Positions 8,553-17,097 of a stretch of DNA of 64,000 nt are shown one piece after another (positions within the stretch are counted from its first letter, which is position 1; each line of letters starts with the position of its first letter). The translations under genes were made by a program, and so were the position numbers. The DNA comes from Xanthobacteraceae bacterium 501b (GTDB taxonomy: Bacteria > Pseudomonadota > Alphaproteobacteria > Rhizobiales > Xanthobacteraceae). The stretch spans positions 1,240,001 through 1,304,000 of the forward strand of contig KB899087.1 of NCBI GenBank assembly GCA_000378025.1. The letters are read 5' to 3'. Under the pieces are notes generated by a model. The model made no database searches. It saw nothing but the letters and a program-made list of their open reading frames with translations, and was not told where the DNA came from.

Positions 8553-8915
8553 ATGGCTAACCGTGAAGCTGCCATCCAGACCCGTCGGGGGCGGCCGCGC
8601 CGCGCGACGAACCTCACTATCCTGCCTCCGCTGATGCGGGTTCTCTTCACCGAGGGCGAGAACCTTGTGCTCCTGGCGGTGGTGCGCTGCCTGTCGGGCA
8701 AGTGGATTGGGTCGGTAGCGCGCCGCCGGCTCATGATGGAATCGGGCCGCTCGTTGGCCACCGTCGAGAAGACCATGCGCCACGCTCGCAAGGTTGGCTT
8801 GATCCGCGAGTGGGATGATCCACAGCGCGGCTACCTCACCGAGATCATCTCGACCGAATGGCGCGCCTGGCTTGCCGGGCAGCCCGAGTTCGCCGGAGCG
8901 AGCCGTCGCGGCTAG
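8553..8915 (+). CDS. Small winged-helix protein, hypothetical
   Basis: 120 aa from the ATG at 8553; an ATG at 8541 in the same frame is possible and no good ribosome site decides. The N-terminus is basic (TRRGRPRRAT), resembling an AT-hook-like arm. A winged-helix-like domain follows (GENLVLLAVVRCLSGKWIGS ..., SLATVEKTMRHARKVGLI). It sits between the replication-like gene and the portal gene and may be a late regulator or helper of replication. A 12-bp perfect palindrome, CCCCGGCCGGGG, follows its stop (8920-8931). Confidence 0.6.
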   Translation: MANREAAIQTRRGRPRRATNLTILPPLMRVLFTEGENLVLLAVVRCLSGKWIGSVARRRLMMESGRSLATVEKTMRHARKVGLIREWDDPQRGYLTEIISTEWRAWLAGQPEFAGASRRG

Positions 8916-9045
8916 CTGTCCCCGGCCGGGGGTGGTTGCCGACTTACGCCCTAGGGGCCGGGACCGTCTGGGGTGGATCGCGCGAGATAGAGCCGAAATA
9001 GGCTTTTTGATCAGTCGTTTAGATTGAGATCGAGGGTTTTTTGCA

Positions 9046-10227
9046 GTGTTCGCGACGGTCAAAAACTGGTTCGGCATGACGACCAAGAGCCTGTCGGCGC
9101 CCGATGCGGAGCTGCAGGCGCTATTCGGCGCGCTGCCCTCCGGCCTGTCGGTCGGCGCGGCGCAGGCCCTGACCGTGCCGGCCGTGGCCTCGGCGATCCG
9201 CCTGCTGTCGGAAGCGACCGCCTGTCTCGACCTGAAGGTGGTGCGCCGCGTCGGTGACGCGGACGCCGTGGCATCCGACCATCCCGTGGCGCAGCTGCTC
9301 GCGGACCGCCCGAACGACTGGACGTGCAGCTATGAGTTCGTCCGCGACATGGTGGCGGCGGCGCTCATCAGCGACAAGGGTTCGCTCGCCCTGGCGAACA
9401 AGGTCGATGGGCGCGTGATCGAGCTGGTGCGCTATGAGCCGGCGCACTTCACCGTCGACTATTCCGGCGACGGTCGCCTCGAGCCGCGCTATCGCATCAA
9501 CAATGTCCCGGTGTCGGCGGACGACGTGGTGCACCTGCGTTCGCCCTTCGCGCGGTGCCCGCTCTCCCTCGCCGCCGACGCGATCGGCGTGGCAAAGGCG
9601 CTGGAGGAGCACGCCGGCCGGCTGTTCAAGAACGGTGCTCGCCCTTCCGGTGTCCTTTCCCTCGCCGAGCGCGTCACGCCGGATGTCCTGAAGCGCATTC
9701 GCGAGTCGTGGCATCTCACGCACGGCAACGGCAAGTCCGGCGGCACCGCTATCGTCGAAGGCGGGGCGACCTATGCCCAGCTCACCATGCTCTCAACGGA
9801 TGGGCAGTTCCTCGAGAACCGCACCTTCCAGATCGTGGAGATCGCCCGCGCCTTCCGTGTGCCGCCGAGCATGCTCTACGAGCTGGATCGCGCCACCTGG
9901 TCCAACTCCGAACAGATGGGCAAGGAGTTCCTGACCTACTCGTTGGAGCCTTGGCTGCGCGCTTTTGAGGGCGCCTTGCGCCGCGCGCTGTTCACGGCGG
10001 AGGAGCGGCGCGAATACCGCGTGGCCTTCGACCGCGACGACCTCACCCGCGCCAGCCTGACCGAGCGCGCCACGGCCATCAACTCGCTGATCGCCGCCCG
10101 CGTGCTCAACCCCAATGAGGGCCGCGACTGGCTCGACCTGCCGCCGCGCGCGGGTGGCGAGGAATATGCCAATCCCAACACCGGCTCCAGCCAGCCCGGC
10201 GGCGGCCCTGCCGAGGATGCTGCCTGA
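9046..10227 (+). CDS. Phage portal protein, HK97 type
   Basis: 393 aa from a GTG start; an ATG at 9076 is an alternative. It forms the dodecameric ring at the head vertex through which DNA is packaged. Family features: ALTVPAVASAIRLLSEATACL, SLALANKVDGRVIELVRYEP, SADDVVHLRSPF, FKNGARPSGVLSL, EIARAFRVPPSMLYELDRATWSNSEQMGKEFL. Length is usual for the HK97 gp3 family. It is the first gene of the head module, and its stop overlaps the protease start (TGATG). Confidence 0.93.
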   Translation: MFATVKNWFGMTTKSLSAPDAELQALFGALPSGLSVGAAQALTVPAVASAIRLLSEATACLDLKVVRRVGDADAVASDHPVAQLLADRPNDWTCSYEFVRDMVAAALISDKGSLALANKVDGRVIELVRYEPAHFTVDYSGDGRLEPRYRINNVPVSADDVVHLRSPFARCPLSLAADAIGVAKALEEHAGRLFKNGARPSGVLSLAERVTPDVLKRIRESWHLTHGNGKSGGTAIVEGGATYAQLTMLSTDGQFLENRTFQIVEIARAFRVPPSMLYELDRATWSNSEQMGKEFLTYSLEPWLRAFEGALRRALFTAEERREYRVAFDRDDLTRASLTERATAINSLIAARVLNPNEGRDWLDLPPRAGGEEYANPNTGSSQPGGGPAEDAA

Positions 10228-10730
10228 TGGAGCACGCTTTCATCGAGACCAAGATACTCGCCGACGACGCCGGGCTTATCTCCGGCCTGGCGTGGAAGTT
10301 CGGCGCGCCCGATCGCGTCGGCGACATGATCGAGCCCGGCGCCTTCAAGGGCCTCAAGCTGCCGCTGCCGATGCTGTTCGGCCACAACCTGAACGATCCC
10401 GTCGGCGTGTGGACCGAAGCGCAGGAAACCGGCGCCGGCCTCGCCCTCAAGGGACACATGCTGATCGACGACATGCCGCGCGCCCGCGAGGTACGCGCCC
10501 TGGTGAAGGCCGGCGCGGTCGGTGGGCTCTCTATCGGCTTCGTCACCCGCAAGGCCGTGGCGCGCTCCGGCGGCGGCCGCACGATCACGGCGCTCGACCT
10601 CTTCGAGGTGTCGCTCGTCACGGCGCCCATGCACCCCGGCGCCCGCATCACCGGCGCCAAGTCTGCGGCGGATGCCTTTCGGCTCGCCGAATCCATCCGC
10701 CGCGCTCACGCGGCCATCAAAGGAACCTGA
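10227..10730 (+). CDS. Prohead protease, HK97 family
   Basis: 167-aa serine protease that trims the capsid delta domain during head maturation. Catalytic candidates are His in PMLFGHNLNDPVG and Ser in GGLSIGF; the DLFEVSLVTAPMHPGARI motif is typical. It starts 1 bp inside the portal stop and precedes the capsid gene by 3 bp, the standard portal-protease-capsid order. Confidence 0.93.
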   Translation: MEHAFIETKILADDAGLISGLAWKFGAPDRVGDMIEPGAFKGLKLPLPMLFGHNLNDPVGVWTEAQETGAGLALKGHMLIDDMPRAREVRALVKAGAVGGLSIGFVTRKAVARSGGGRTITALDLFEVSLVTAPMHPGARITGAKSAADAFRLAESIRRAHAAIKGT

Positions 10731-10733
10731 ACG

Positions 10734-11939
10734 ATGAAGCACACCGGCCTCAACACGCTGGCCCTCGGCGCCGTGGTCCTGAAGGGCGAGAATGACGATC
10801 CGAACGAGATCGTCACCAAGGCGCTTGGCGATCTCACCAAGACTGTCAACGATGGCCAGAAGACGCTCGGCGATCGCATCGCCGTGCTCGAGGGCAAGGG
10901 TGCCAAGCCGGACGACAAGAAGGACGACCCGGCCGCGAAGCTGGTCGAGCGCCTGGACAAGATCGAGGCGAAGATCAACCGCCCCGGCGGCGGCACGGAA
11001 ACCAAGGGCGAGGCGAGCGTCGAGCAGAAGGCGTTCGGCGCCTATCTCCGCCATGGCGACCGCGCCCCCGATGCCGAGCTGAAGGTGCTGACCGTCTCCA
11101 GCGACACGCAGGGCGGCTATCTCGCGCCGACCGAGATGTCGGCCGAGTTCATCCGCGACATCACCGAGTTCTCGCCTATCCGCACGCTGGCCACGGTGCG
11201 CACCACGGTCGCCCCGGCCGTGAGCTACCCCAAGCGCACCGGCATCACCAATGCCAAGTGGAAGGGCGAGACGCAGGCGCAGGAGGGCAGCGAGCCGAGC
11301 TTCGGTCAGGTCGAGATCCCGATCCGCGAGGTGAACACCTATGTCGATGTGTCCAACCAGCTGCTCGCCGACAGCGGCGGTACGGCCGAGGCGGAGATCA
11401 ATCTCGCCCTCGCCGAGGACTTCGGCCAGAAGGAAGGCCTCGCCTTCGTCTCCGGCAATGGCATCCTCGAGCCGGAAGGCCTGCTGACCGCCACCGGCAT
11501 CGCCGAGACGCTGAACGGCCACGCGACGAACCTCTCGGCCGACCAGCTGATCGCCCTGATGTACGCGCTGCCGGCACCCTACCGCTCGCGCGGTTCCTGG
11601 CTGATGAATGGCGGCACCCTCGCCAAGCTGCGCACCATGAAGGACGGTCAGGGCAACTACCTGTGGCAGCCGAGCTATCAGGCCGGCCAGCCGGAGATGA
11701 TCCTCGGTCGCCCGGTGGTGGAAGCGATCGACATGCCCGACGTGGCGGCGAACGCCTACCCCGTCCTGTTCGGCGACTTCGCGACCGCTTACCGGATCGT
11801 CGACCGCCTGGCGCTGTCCATCCTCGTCAACCCGTACCTGCGCGCCACCGAGGGCATCACCCGCATTCACGCCACCCGCCGTACCGGCGCCGGCATGGTG
11901 CAGGCCCGCGCGCTCCGCAAGCTCAAGATGGCGGCCTGA
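10734..11939 (+). CDS. Major capsid protein, HK97 fold
   Basis: 401 aa. Residues ~1-110 are the charged coiled-coil delta domain that acts as internal scaffold (NEIVTKALGDLTKTVNDGQK ..., KLVERLDKIEAKINRPGGG). The mature protein probably begins around KAFGAYLRHGD or shortly after. Then come the conserved core motifs SSDTQGGYLAPTEMSAEFI, KWKGETQAQEGSEPSFGQVE and the P-domain/A-domain region RSRGSWLMNGGTLAKLRTMKDGQGNYLWQP. It ends with the usual ILVNPYL ... RRTGAGMVQARALRKLKM. Confidence 0.95.
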   Translation: MKHTGLNTLALGAVVLKGENDDPNEIVTKALGDLTKTVNDGQKTLGDRIAVLEGKGAKPDDKKDDPAAKLVERLDKIEAKINRPGGGTETKGEASVEQKAFGAYLRHGDRAPDAELKVLTVSSDTQGGYLAPTEMSAEFIRDITEFSPIRTLATVRTTVAPAVSYPKRTGITNAKWKGETQAQEGSEPSFGQVEIPIREVNTYVDVSNQLLADSGGTAEAEINLALAEDFGQKEGLAFVSGNGILEPEGLLTATGIAETLNGHATNLSADQLIALMYALPAPYRSRGSWLMNGGTLAKLRTMKDGQGNYLWQPSYQAGQPEMILGRPVVEAIDMPDVAANAYPVLFGDFATAYRIVDRLALSILVNPYLRATEGITRIHATRRTGAGMVQARALRKLKMAA

Positions 11940-11980
11940 CGGTCGCGAATCCCTTTCACGCGCTGCCCGGAGGATCATCC

Positions 11981-12412
11981 ATGCGCGACATCATCTCGAA
12001 TATGGCCGTCGTCGAAGCCGTCCCGCCGGCCGCTTATGCGGCGGACAACACCCCGGCGGCCATCGACCTTCGCGGCTTCGACGCCGCCATGCTCGCCATT
12101 CATGTCGGCGTTGGCGGCATCGCCTTCAGCGGCACGAACAAGGTCGAGTTCAAGCTGACGCACAGCGACGACGATGCGACCTATGCCGCCGTCACCATCG
12201 ACGACGTGCAGGGACTCGATAGCGTCGGCGCCGGCGGCATCGTCAAGGCGCTGATCGCCGCTCACGCCGCGCCCTCGATCACGCGCGTCGGCTATGTCGG
12301 CAACAAGCGGTTCCTGAAGCTGCTGGCGGACTTCTCCGGCACCCACGGCACCGCCACACCGCTCTCCGCCACCGTCATCAAGGGCCGCGCCCGCGACCGT
12401 CCGGTGGCGTGA
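11981..12412 (+). CDS. Phage structural-type protein, YVGNKRF family
   Basis: 143 aa, start fixed by GGAGGATC upstream. The sequence is Ala/Asp-rich with beta-strand pattern (RGFDAAMLAIHVGVG, KVEFKLTHSDDDATYAAVT) and a conserved-looking SITRVGYVGNKRFLKLLADFSG. Short proteins with the YVGNKR motif often follow the capsid gene in HK97-type prophages; I know no proven function (decoration or neck protein are candidates). It lies 41 bp after the capsid gene. Confidence 0.6.
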   Translation: MRDIISNMAVVEAVPPAAYAADNTPAAIDLRGFDAAMLAIHVGVGGIAFSGTNKVEFKLTHSDDDATYAAVTIDDVQGLDSVGAGGIVKALIAAHAAPSITRVGYVGNKRFLKLLADFSGTHGTATPLSATVIKGRARDRPVA

Positions 12413-12500
12413 CAAAGGACCTCCAGAGCGCCGCCGACCGCCAGCGGGGAGCGCGTGGCGCTCTCCGCCTTTCATCATCAGGTTGAGTGCAGATCAGATC

Positions 12501-13106
12501 ATGCTCACCGTCACCACACCCGCCACGACGCGCGATCTCACCACCCTCAATGCGGTGAAGGCCGAACTCGACATGGCGCTCGTCACCCATAGCGACGAGC
12601 ATTTGAGTCTGCTCATCACGCAGAAGAGCCGGGCAATCGAGAGCTGGTGTGGGCGGAGCCTGGTTCGCGAGGGTGTCCGTGAGACGATCCATCTTACTGA
12701 CCCGTCGGCGGTGCTCATCCTCTCGCGCTTTCCGGTGGCGGCGATCGCCTCCCTCACCACCGGAAACGGTGGGCAGGCGCCGGCGCTTTACGAGTTGAAC
12801 GCCGCTAACGGCCTCCTCCTCCGACTCACTGAGGCCGGGAACTCACATGTCTGGACGCCCGGCCGGGTCGTCATTGATTACAGCGCCGGTTTCATTCCAT
12901 CCGGCGAAGGGCGTGACCTTCCCGAAGACATCGAGCGCGCCGCTATCTTGGCCGTGCGCAACGCCTTCCTGACGCGCGGTCGCGACCAGACGGTGCGCAG
13001 CGACGACGTGGTGGGCATCGGCTCCTTCTCCTACGGCATGACCTCGGCGCTCCCTGCCGACGTCACCGACCTCCTGGCGCCGTATCGGCTGCCGGGCTTC
13101 GCGTGA
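12501..13106 (+). CDS. Head-tail connector (gp6-like)
   Basis: 201 aa from ATG 12501, or 207 aa from TTG 12483 in the same frame; neither has a strong ribosome site. The N-terminal half fits the HK97 gp6 / phage_gp6-like DNA-packaging family (LTTLNAVKAELDMALVTHSDEHLSLLITQKSRAIESWCGRSL), followed by VVIDYSAGF and the helical DLPEDIERAAILAVRNAFL. These proteins form the ring beneath the portal. Its stop overlaps the next frame. Confidence 0.8.
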   Translation: MLTVTTPATTRDLTTLNAVKAELDMALVTHSDEHLSLLITQKSRAIESWCGRSLVREGVRETIHLTDPSAVLILSRFPVAAIASLTTGNGGQAPALYELNAANGLLLRLTEAGNSHVWTPGRVVIDYSAGFIPSGEGRDLPEDIERAAILAVRNAFLTRGRDQTVRSDDVVGIGSFSYGMTSALPADVTDLLAPYRLPGFA

Positions 13107-13114
13107 GGTGCACC

Positions 13115-13471
13115 ATGCCGATCCGCGCACCACGTATCTGCGGCTGCGGCCATCGTATCGCACCGGGCGAGCGTTGCCTCTGCGAGGTCAAGCGCAAGGC
13201 TCAATACGACCAGCGCCGGCCTTCCGCGCGGGAGCGTGGCTATGACACGGAATACCAGCGCCGCGCCGCCGCCTTCCTGAGAGAGCATCGGCGTTGCACC
13301 TGCGGTCAGCCGGCCGTGCTCGTGCGCCACAAAATCAGCATCCGCCTACGGCCAGACCTCCGCATGGCGCAATCGAACTGGTTGCCCGGCTGCCGGCCCT
13401 GCAATGCGAAGGACGTTCAGCGGGAGCGGCAGCTAAAGACCGAGGCGGTGCCGCCGTCATGGGAGAGGTGA
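13115..13471 (+). CDS. HNH endonuclease
   Basis: 118 aa from ATG 13115, chosen for the GAGGTG six bases upstream; GTG 13103, overlapping the previous stop, is an alternative. It has an N-terminal Cys cluster (RICGCGHRIAPGERCLCEV) and a phage HNH domain: CTCGQPAVLVRHKI, SNWLPGCRPCNAKD. His-Lys stands where many relatives have Asp-His. HNH proteins next to terminase are needed for cos cleavage and packaging in HK97-like phages and in capsid-forming satellites. Confidence 0.8.
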   Translation: MPIRAPRICGCGHRIAPGERCLCEVKRKAQYDQRRPSARERGYDTEYQRRAAAFLREHRRCTCGQPAVLVRHKISIRLRPDLRMAQSNWLPGCRPCNAKDVQRERQLKTEAVPPSWER

Positions 13472-13476
13472 TCGTC

Positions 13477-13893
13477 ATGCGCGGTGCCAAGCCCTTCGCC
13501 ATCGCTCCCGGCTCCTCACCGGTGCGTGAGCCGCTCGATCCCCCGGACTGGCTCTCGGAAGACGCGCGGGCCGAGTGGAACCGCGTGGCGCCGATCCTTA
13601 TCGAGGAACGCCGCACCCTTACCGTGACCGACATCGCGACGCTGGTGAACTATTGCGTTGCGGTAGGGCGGGCGGCCGAGGCGGAACGGATCATCTCCGC
13701 CGAGGGCATGATCTACAAGAGCAAGACCGGGCCAAAAAAGCACCCGGCCGTTGCAATCTCCTCCGATGCCCAGACGCAGGCTCGCCTGCTTGCTGGTGAG
13801 CTGGGGCTGACTCCGGTCAGTCGCTCTCGGCCGGCGGCGCGCGGCGGTGAGGGGAATTCCGGCCAGTCCAGCCTATTCGACATGGACTTCTGA
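13477..13893 (+). CDS. Terminase small subunit, P27 family
   Basis: 138 aa from ATG 13477, which has GGGAGAGG 8 bases upstream; ATG 13459 would overlap the HNH gene. Family pattern: PPDWLSEDARAEWNRVAPIL, LTVTDIATLVNYCVAVGRAAEAER, GMIYKSKTGPKKHPAVAISSDAQTQARLL. It recognises the packaging site and hands DNA to the large subunit, whose gene starts 3 bp downstream. Confidence 0.9.
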   Translation: MRGAKPFAIAPGSSPVREPLDPPDWLSEDARAEWNRVAPILIEERRTLTVTDIATLVNYCVAVGRAAEAERIISAEGMIYKSKTGPKKHPAVAISSDAQTQARLLAGELGLTPVSRSRPAARGGEGNSGQSSLFDMDF

Positions 13894-13895
13894 CC

Positions 13896-15500
13896 ATGGC
13901 GCGCTCGACTTATCCCGAATGGATCTTCGACGGCAGCGTAATCCCCGACCCGATGGGGTACGGAGCGCGCGCGGTGCGCTGGCTGGCCATGCTCCGCCAC
14001 CCCAAGAGCACCTTGCCCGGGCGGCCGTTCAAGCTCGACCCGTGGCAAGAGCGCATCGTGCGCCGCATCTATGGCCCTCGCCATGAAGACGGCACGCGCA
14101 TCGTCAAGACTGTGGTGCTGCTGCTGCCGCGTGGAAACCGCAAGACCGCGCTCGCTGCGGCCCTCGCCCTGCTGCACACGATCGGGCCGGAGCGGGTGCC
14201 TGGCGGCGAGGTGATCTCGGCCGCTGCCGACAGAAAGCAGGCGAGGCTCGCCTTTGCCGAGGCGCTTGGCATCGTGCGTACTGTGCCGGCAGTGGCTTCC
14301 AACACCCGCGTCGTCGACTATCGTAACCGTCTCACCTTCCCGCGTGACGGATCGTTCTATGAGGCGATCTCGGCCGATGCGGGCACCCAGCACGGGCGCA
14401 CGCCCGCTTTCGTGCTCGCCGACGAGCTGCACGCCTGGCCCAAGCGCGAGCTATGGGACGTCCTGCGCTCCGGCCTCGTGAAGCAGAAGGGTTCGCTCCT
14501 CGTCGTCGCCACCACGGCCGGCCGGGGGCACGAAAACGTCGCCTGGGACATCGTTGAAGACGCCCGCCGCGTCGCCCGTGGTGAGGTCGATGATCCCTCG
14601 ATCCTTCCGATCATGTTCGAGGCGGACCGTGATTGCGATTGGACCGACGAACAAGTCTGGCACCGGGTGAACCCAGGCCTCGCCTATGGCTACCCGGACC
14701 TTGAAGGCCTGCGCCAGCTCGCCCGCGAGGGGCAGCGGCGCATCGGCGACCGCGAGGCCTTCCGCCAGCTCAACCTCAACATCTGGCTCGACCACTCCGC
14801 CGACCCGTTCGTCGATATGGACATCTACGACGCGGGTGCCGAGCCGGTGGATCTCGACGCGCTTGAGGGCCTGCCCTGCTGGCTCGGCGTCGATCTCTCC
14901 AGCAATCACGACCTCACCGCCGTCGTCGCCGCCTGGCGCAACGAGGCCGGCGGCTACATCGTCCATCCCTGGTTCTTCTGTCCGGAAGACAATCTGCGCG
15001 CCCGCGCCGACCGCGACGGCGTGCCCTATCCGACATGGGCCGAACAGGGCTTCATCATCCCGACGCCCGGCAACGTCGTCGATTTTCGCGCCGTGGAAGA
15101 CACGATCCGCGATCTCTGCTCCCGCTATGCGGTGCAGGAGATCGCCTTCGATCCGCACCTCGCCCGCAACATGCTGAACAACTTGCTCGAGGATGGCCTG
15201 CCGGCCGTGGAGATGCGGCAGGGCTGGGTGACGATGGCGCCGGCGATCAAGGAACTGGAGCGCGCCATTGTCGGACGCCAGCTCACCCATGGCGGGCACC
15301 CGGTGCTGCGCTGGTGCTTCGACAACATCGCCGTGCAGACCGACAGCGCCGGCAACCGCATGTTCCACAAGAAGAAGAGCCGCGACAAGATCGACGGCGC
15401 CGTGGCCTGCGCCATGGCCGTCAGCCGTGCCAGCGCGGAGGGCGGCGGGAGCATCTACGAGAGCGATGATTGGTCCCCCGAGATGATGGTGCTGGCCTGA
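13896..15500 (+). CDS. Terminase large subunit
   Basis: 534-aa packaging motor and nuclease. ATPase: Walker A-like LLLPRGNRKTAL (residues ~75-86) and Walker B VLADELHAW (~173-181), with VVATTAGRG as the coupling motif. RNase H-like nuclease: GVDLSSNHDLTAVV with the first acidic residue, IAFDPHL with the second, and DKIDGAVACAMA with the third. It belongs to the terminase_1 (HK97/P27-associated) family and is full length. It lies downstream of portal and capsid here, the reverse of the usual order. Confidence 0.95.
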   Translation: MARSTYPEWIFDGSVIPDPMGYGARAVRWLAMLRHPKSTLPGRPFKLDPWQERIVRRIYGPRHEDGTRIVKTVVLLLPRGNRKTALAAALALLHTIGPERVPGGEVISAAADRKQARLAFAEALGIVRTVPAVASNTRVVDYRNRLTFPRDGSFYEAISADAGTQHGRTPAFVLADELHAWPKRELWDVLRSGLVKQKGSLLVVATTAGRGHENVAWDIVEDARRVARGEVDDPSILPIMFEADRDCDWTDEQVWHRVNPGLAYGYPDLEGLRQLAREGQRRIGDREAFRQLNLNIWLDHSADPFVDMDIYDAGAEPVDLDALEGLPCWLGVDLSSNHDLTAVVAAWRNEAGGYIVHPWFFCPEDNLRARADRDGVPYPTWAEQGFIIPTPGNVVDFRAVEDTIRDLCSRYAVQEIAFDPHLARNMLNNLLEDGLPAVEMRQGWVTMAPAIKELERAIVGRQLTHGGHPVLRWCFDNIAVQTDSAGNRMFHKKKSRDKIDGAVACAMAVSRASAEGGGSIYESDDWSPEMMVLA

Positions 15501-16417
15501 TGCTCCAGATCACACCCGATACCCTCGCGCTGCTTCGTTCAATGCAGGAGGCTGCGAACACGAAGGCTCGTCTGAAGCTGACGCGGAAAAAGTCGCTTCG
15601 CACCCTTAACGCTGATCACTCCGACCGCCTCGCTCACCTCGCCGCCAAGATTCTGAGGACCGGGCAGCCCACGAATTTCGCCTATGAAGGAGCCTGCATC
15701 GCCGGCATTCGCGCCTCTCTGTGCCTCGACGGGTGGCCGTGGCCTGACGCCGATGGTGCTGCCCGCTCGGTTGTCGGCGTCGCGCTCCATCAGATCGGCA
15801 CCATCCGACCGACATGGAGTCAGGGGCAGCCGGAGTACGTCGATCTCAACGAGCAGGACAGGACACATTGCGCTCGCTGCGGCGGGAGAATCGATGATGA
15901 TCGCGGCTCTCGCGGTGGAAAGACGGTCAAATTCTGCAGCAGATTATGTTCTCAGGCCGCCAAGAAAGAACGCGACAATCTTTCCGGGGAGGCTGTGTCC
16001 TGGGCTGAATGGATGGCAATTTGCGCCGAGAGGTCAGCAAAGCTGAAAGAAGAACGGGTAATCGATTGCGAACAGTGCGGAACTATATTCGCAATGGGCT
16101 ACAGGGGCCAGAAATATTGCACAAAGGCGTGTTTCCATGATGCGGAAACCAAATACGGCAATAAACCTTGCGACCATTGCGGCACCATCTTCAAGCCGAA
16201 GAAGAACCCGTGCGGAATAGCGAAATTCTGTTCGCGCGAGTGTGCTGCTGCGAATCGGCCAAAGAAGGTTCGGCAGGCTCTTCAGTGCCTGACCTGTAGC
16301 GCGATCTTCTACCCGCCGTACCCAAGTCAGAAACGGCAGTATTGCAGCACGACGTGCAACCCCTACGCGCACAAGACCAAGTTCGTTTGCGAGGAAATCG
16401 GGGAGGATTTGCACTGA
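15500..16417 (+). CDS. Protein with four Cys-pair zinc-finger units
   Basis: 305 aa, starting inside the TerL stop (TGATG). Residues ~1-115 are helical and basic, with no recognised family. The C-terminal part has four repeated treble-clef-like units, each CxxC then a C-x2/3-C pair: CARCGG/FCSRLC, CEQCGTIF/YCTKAC, CDHCGTIF/FCSREC, CLTCSAIF/YCSTTC. The second half is less GC-rich than the first and may have been joined later. It is embedded in the packaging operon, so binding to DNA or to the terminase complex is plausible but unproven. Confidence 0.65.
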   Translation: MLQITPDTLALLRSMQEAANTKARLKLTRKKSLRTLNADHSDRLAHLAAKILRTGQPTNFAYEGACIAGIRASLCLDGWPWPDADGAARSVVGVALHQIGTIRPTWSQGQPEYVDLNEQDRTHCARCGGRIDDDRGSRGGKTVKFCSRLCSQAAKKERDNLSGEAVSWAEWMAICAERSAKLKEERVIDCEQCGTIFAMGYRGQKYCTKACFHDAETKYGNKPCDHCGTIFKPKKNPCGIAKFCSRECAAANRPKKVRQALQCLTCSAIFYPPYPSQKRQYCSTTCNPYAHKTKFVCEEIGEDLH

Positions 16418-17097
16418 TGGCTCGCCCCATGCGTTCGATCGTCGAAACCATCGTAGCGCGCGACCTTGCGCCGGAGACGCAGAAGCGCGCGGTGGCGGAT
16501 TTCGCACGCCAGCGCCTCGCCGAGGGCTTGCAGACCAATCGGCAAGCCACGGGCCGCGAGCCGACCTATGAGCAGATCGTCGACGGTCGGCCGGGGGCGA
16601 CGCTGGAGAGCGTGAACCTGCCCGGCCGGATCATCTTCCGCTTCGACGGTGGGCTTGGGCGGGTGTTCGAGTGGATCGGCGAGGCGCTGGTGCAGCACTC
16701 GCCGCATATCACCGGCGAATACATGAAGTCCCATCGGTTCTTTGCCGGCGGGCGGGAGATCGAGCCCGGCGCCGAGGTGCCGCGTGCCGATGAATACGTG
16801 TTCCTGTCGGAGGCCCCGTATGCCCGCCGGCTGGAGAAGCACTATGAGCCGGCCGGCATCTACGAGGCTGTCGCGGCCCTTGCGCGCCGGCAGTTCGGCG
16901 ACATCGCCGCCATCAAGTTTTCATTCCGCTCGCTCCAGGAATTCGGCATTCAGCCTTACATCCCGACCGGCACCGGCACGGTGCGGCTCCGGGGCCGAAA
17001 GGGGCGCTTTGTCGCGACACCCTCCGAGCGCCGTGAGGCTCGCGGTCAAGAGCGTGCCACCCGAGTCCCCGCCATCGTCATTGCAGGAGAACGCTAA
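16417..17097 (+). CDS. Phage virion-associated protein, unknown role
   Basis: 226 aa, ATG inside the previous stop, with GGGGAGG upstream. Mixed alpha/beta: GATLESVNLPGRIIFRFDGG, VFEWIGEALVQHSPHITGEY, then DEYVFLSEAPYARRLEKHYEP. The EAPYARRLEKH pattern resembles HK97 gp10-like neck or tail-completion proteins, which often have Y-A-x-x-x-E/L-H there. The basic C-terminus ends in TRVPAIVIAGER. Position before the tape measure fits a neck or tail-completion role; this is inference. Confidence 0.5.
   Translation: MARPMRSIVETIVARDLAPETQKRAVADFARQRLAEGLQTNRQATGREPTYEQIVDGRPGATLESVNLPGRIIFRFDGGLGRVFEWIGEALVQHSPHITGEYMKSHRFFAGGREIEPGAEVPRADEYVFLSEAPYARRLEKHYEPAGIYEAVAALARRQFGDIAAIKFSFRSLQEFGIQPYIPTGTGTVRLRGRKGRFVATPSERREARGQERATRVPAIVIAGER

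Noticed and set aside
8920..8931. CCCCGGCCGGGG palindrome as terminator or cos site
   Set aside because: No loop, T-tract or flanking cos-like features; such palindromes are frequent in this GC-rich DNA.
9936..11978. 680-codon open frame on the minus strand opposite portal, protease and capsid
   Set aside because: It is antisense to three genes with clear family motifs; long antisense frames are expected at this GC content and codon bias. Its product is low-complexity, rich in Ala, Arg, Gly and Asp.
11258..11980. N-terminal extension of the gene after the capsid
   Set aside because: Out-of-frame shadow of the capsid gene; the true start at 11981 has GGAGGA upstream.
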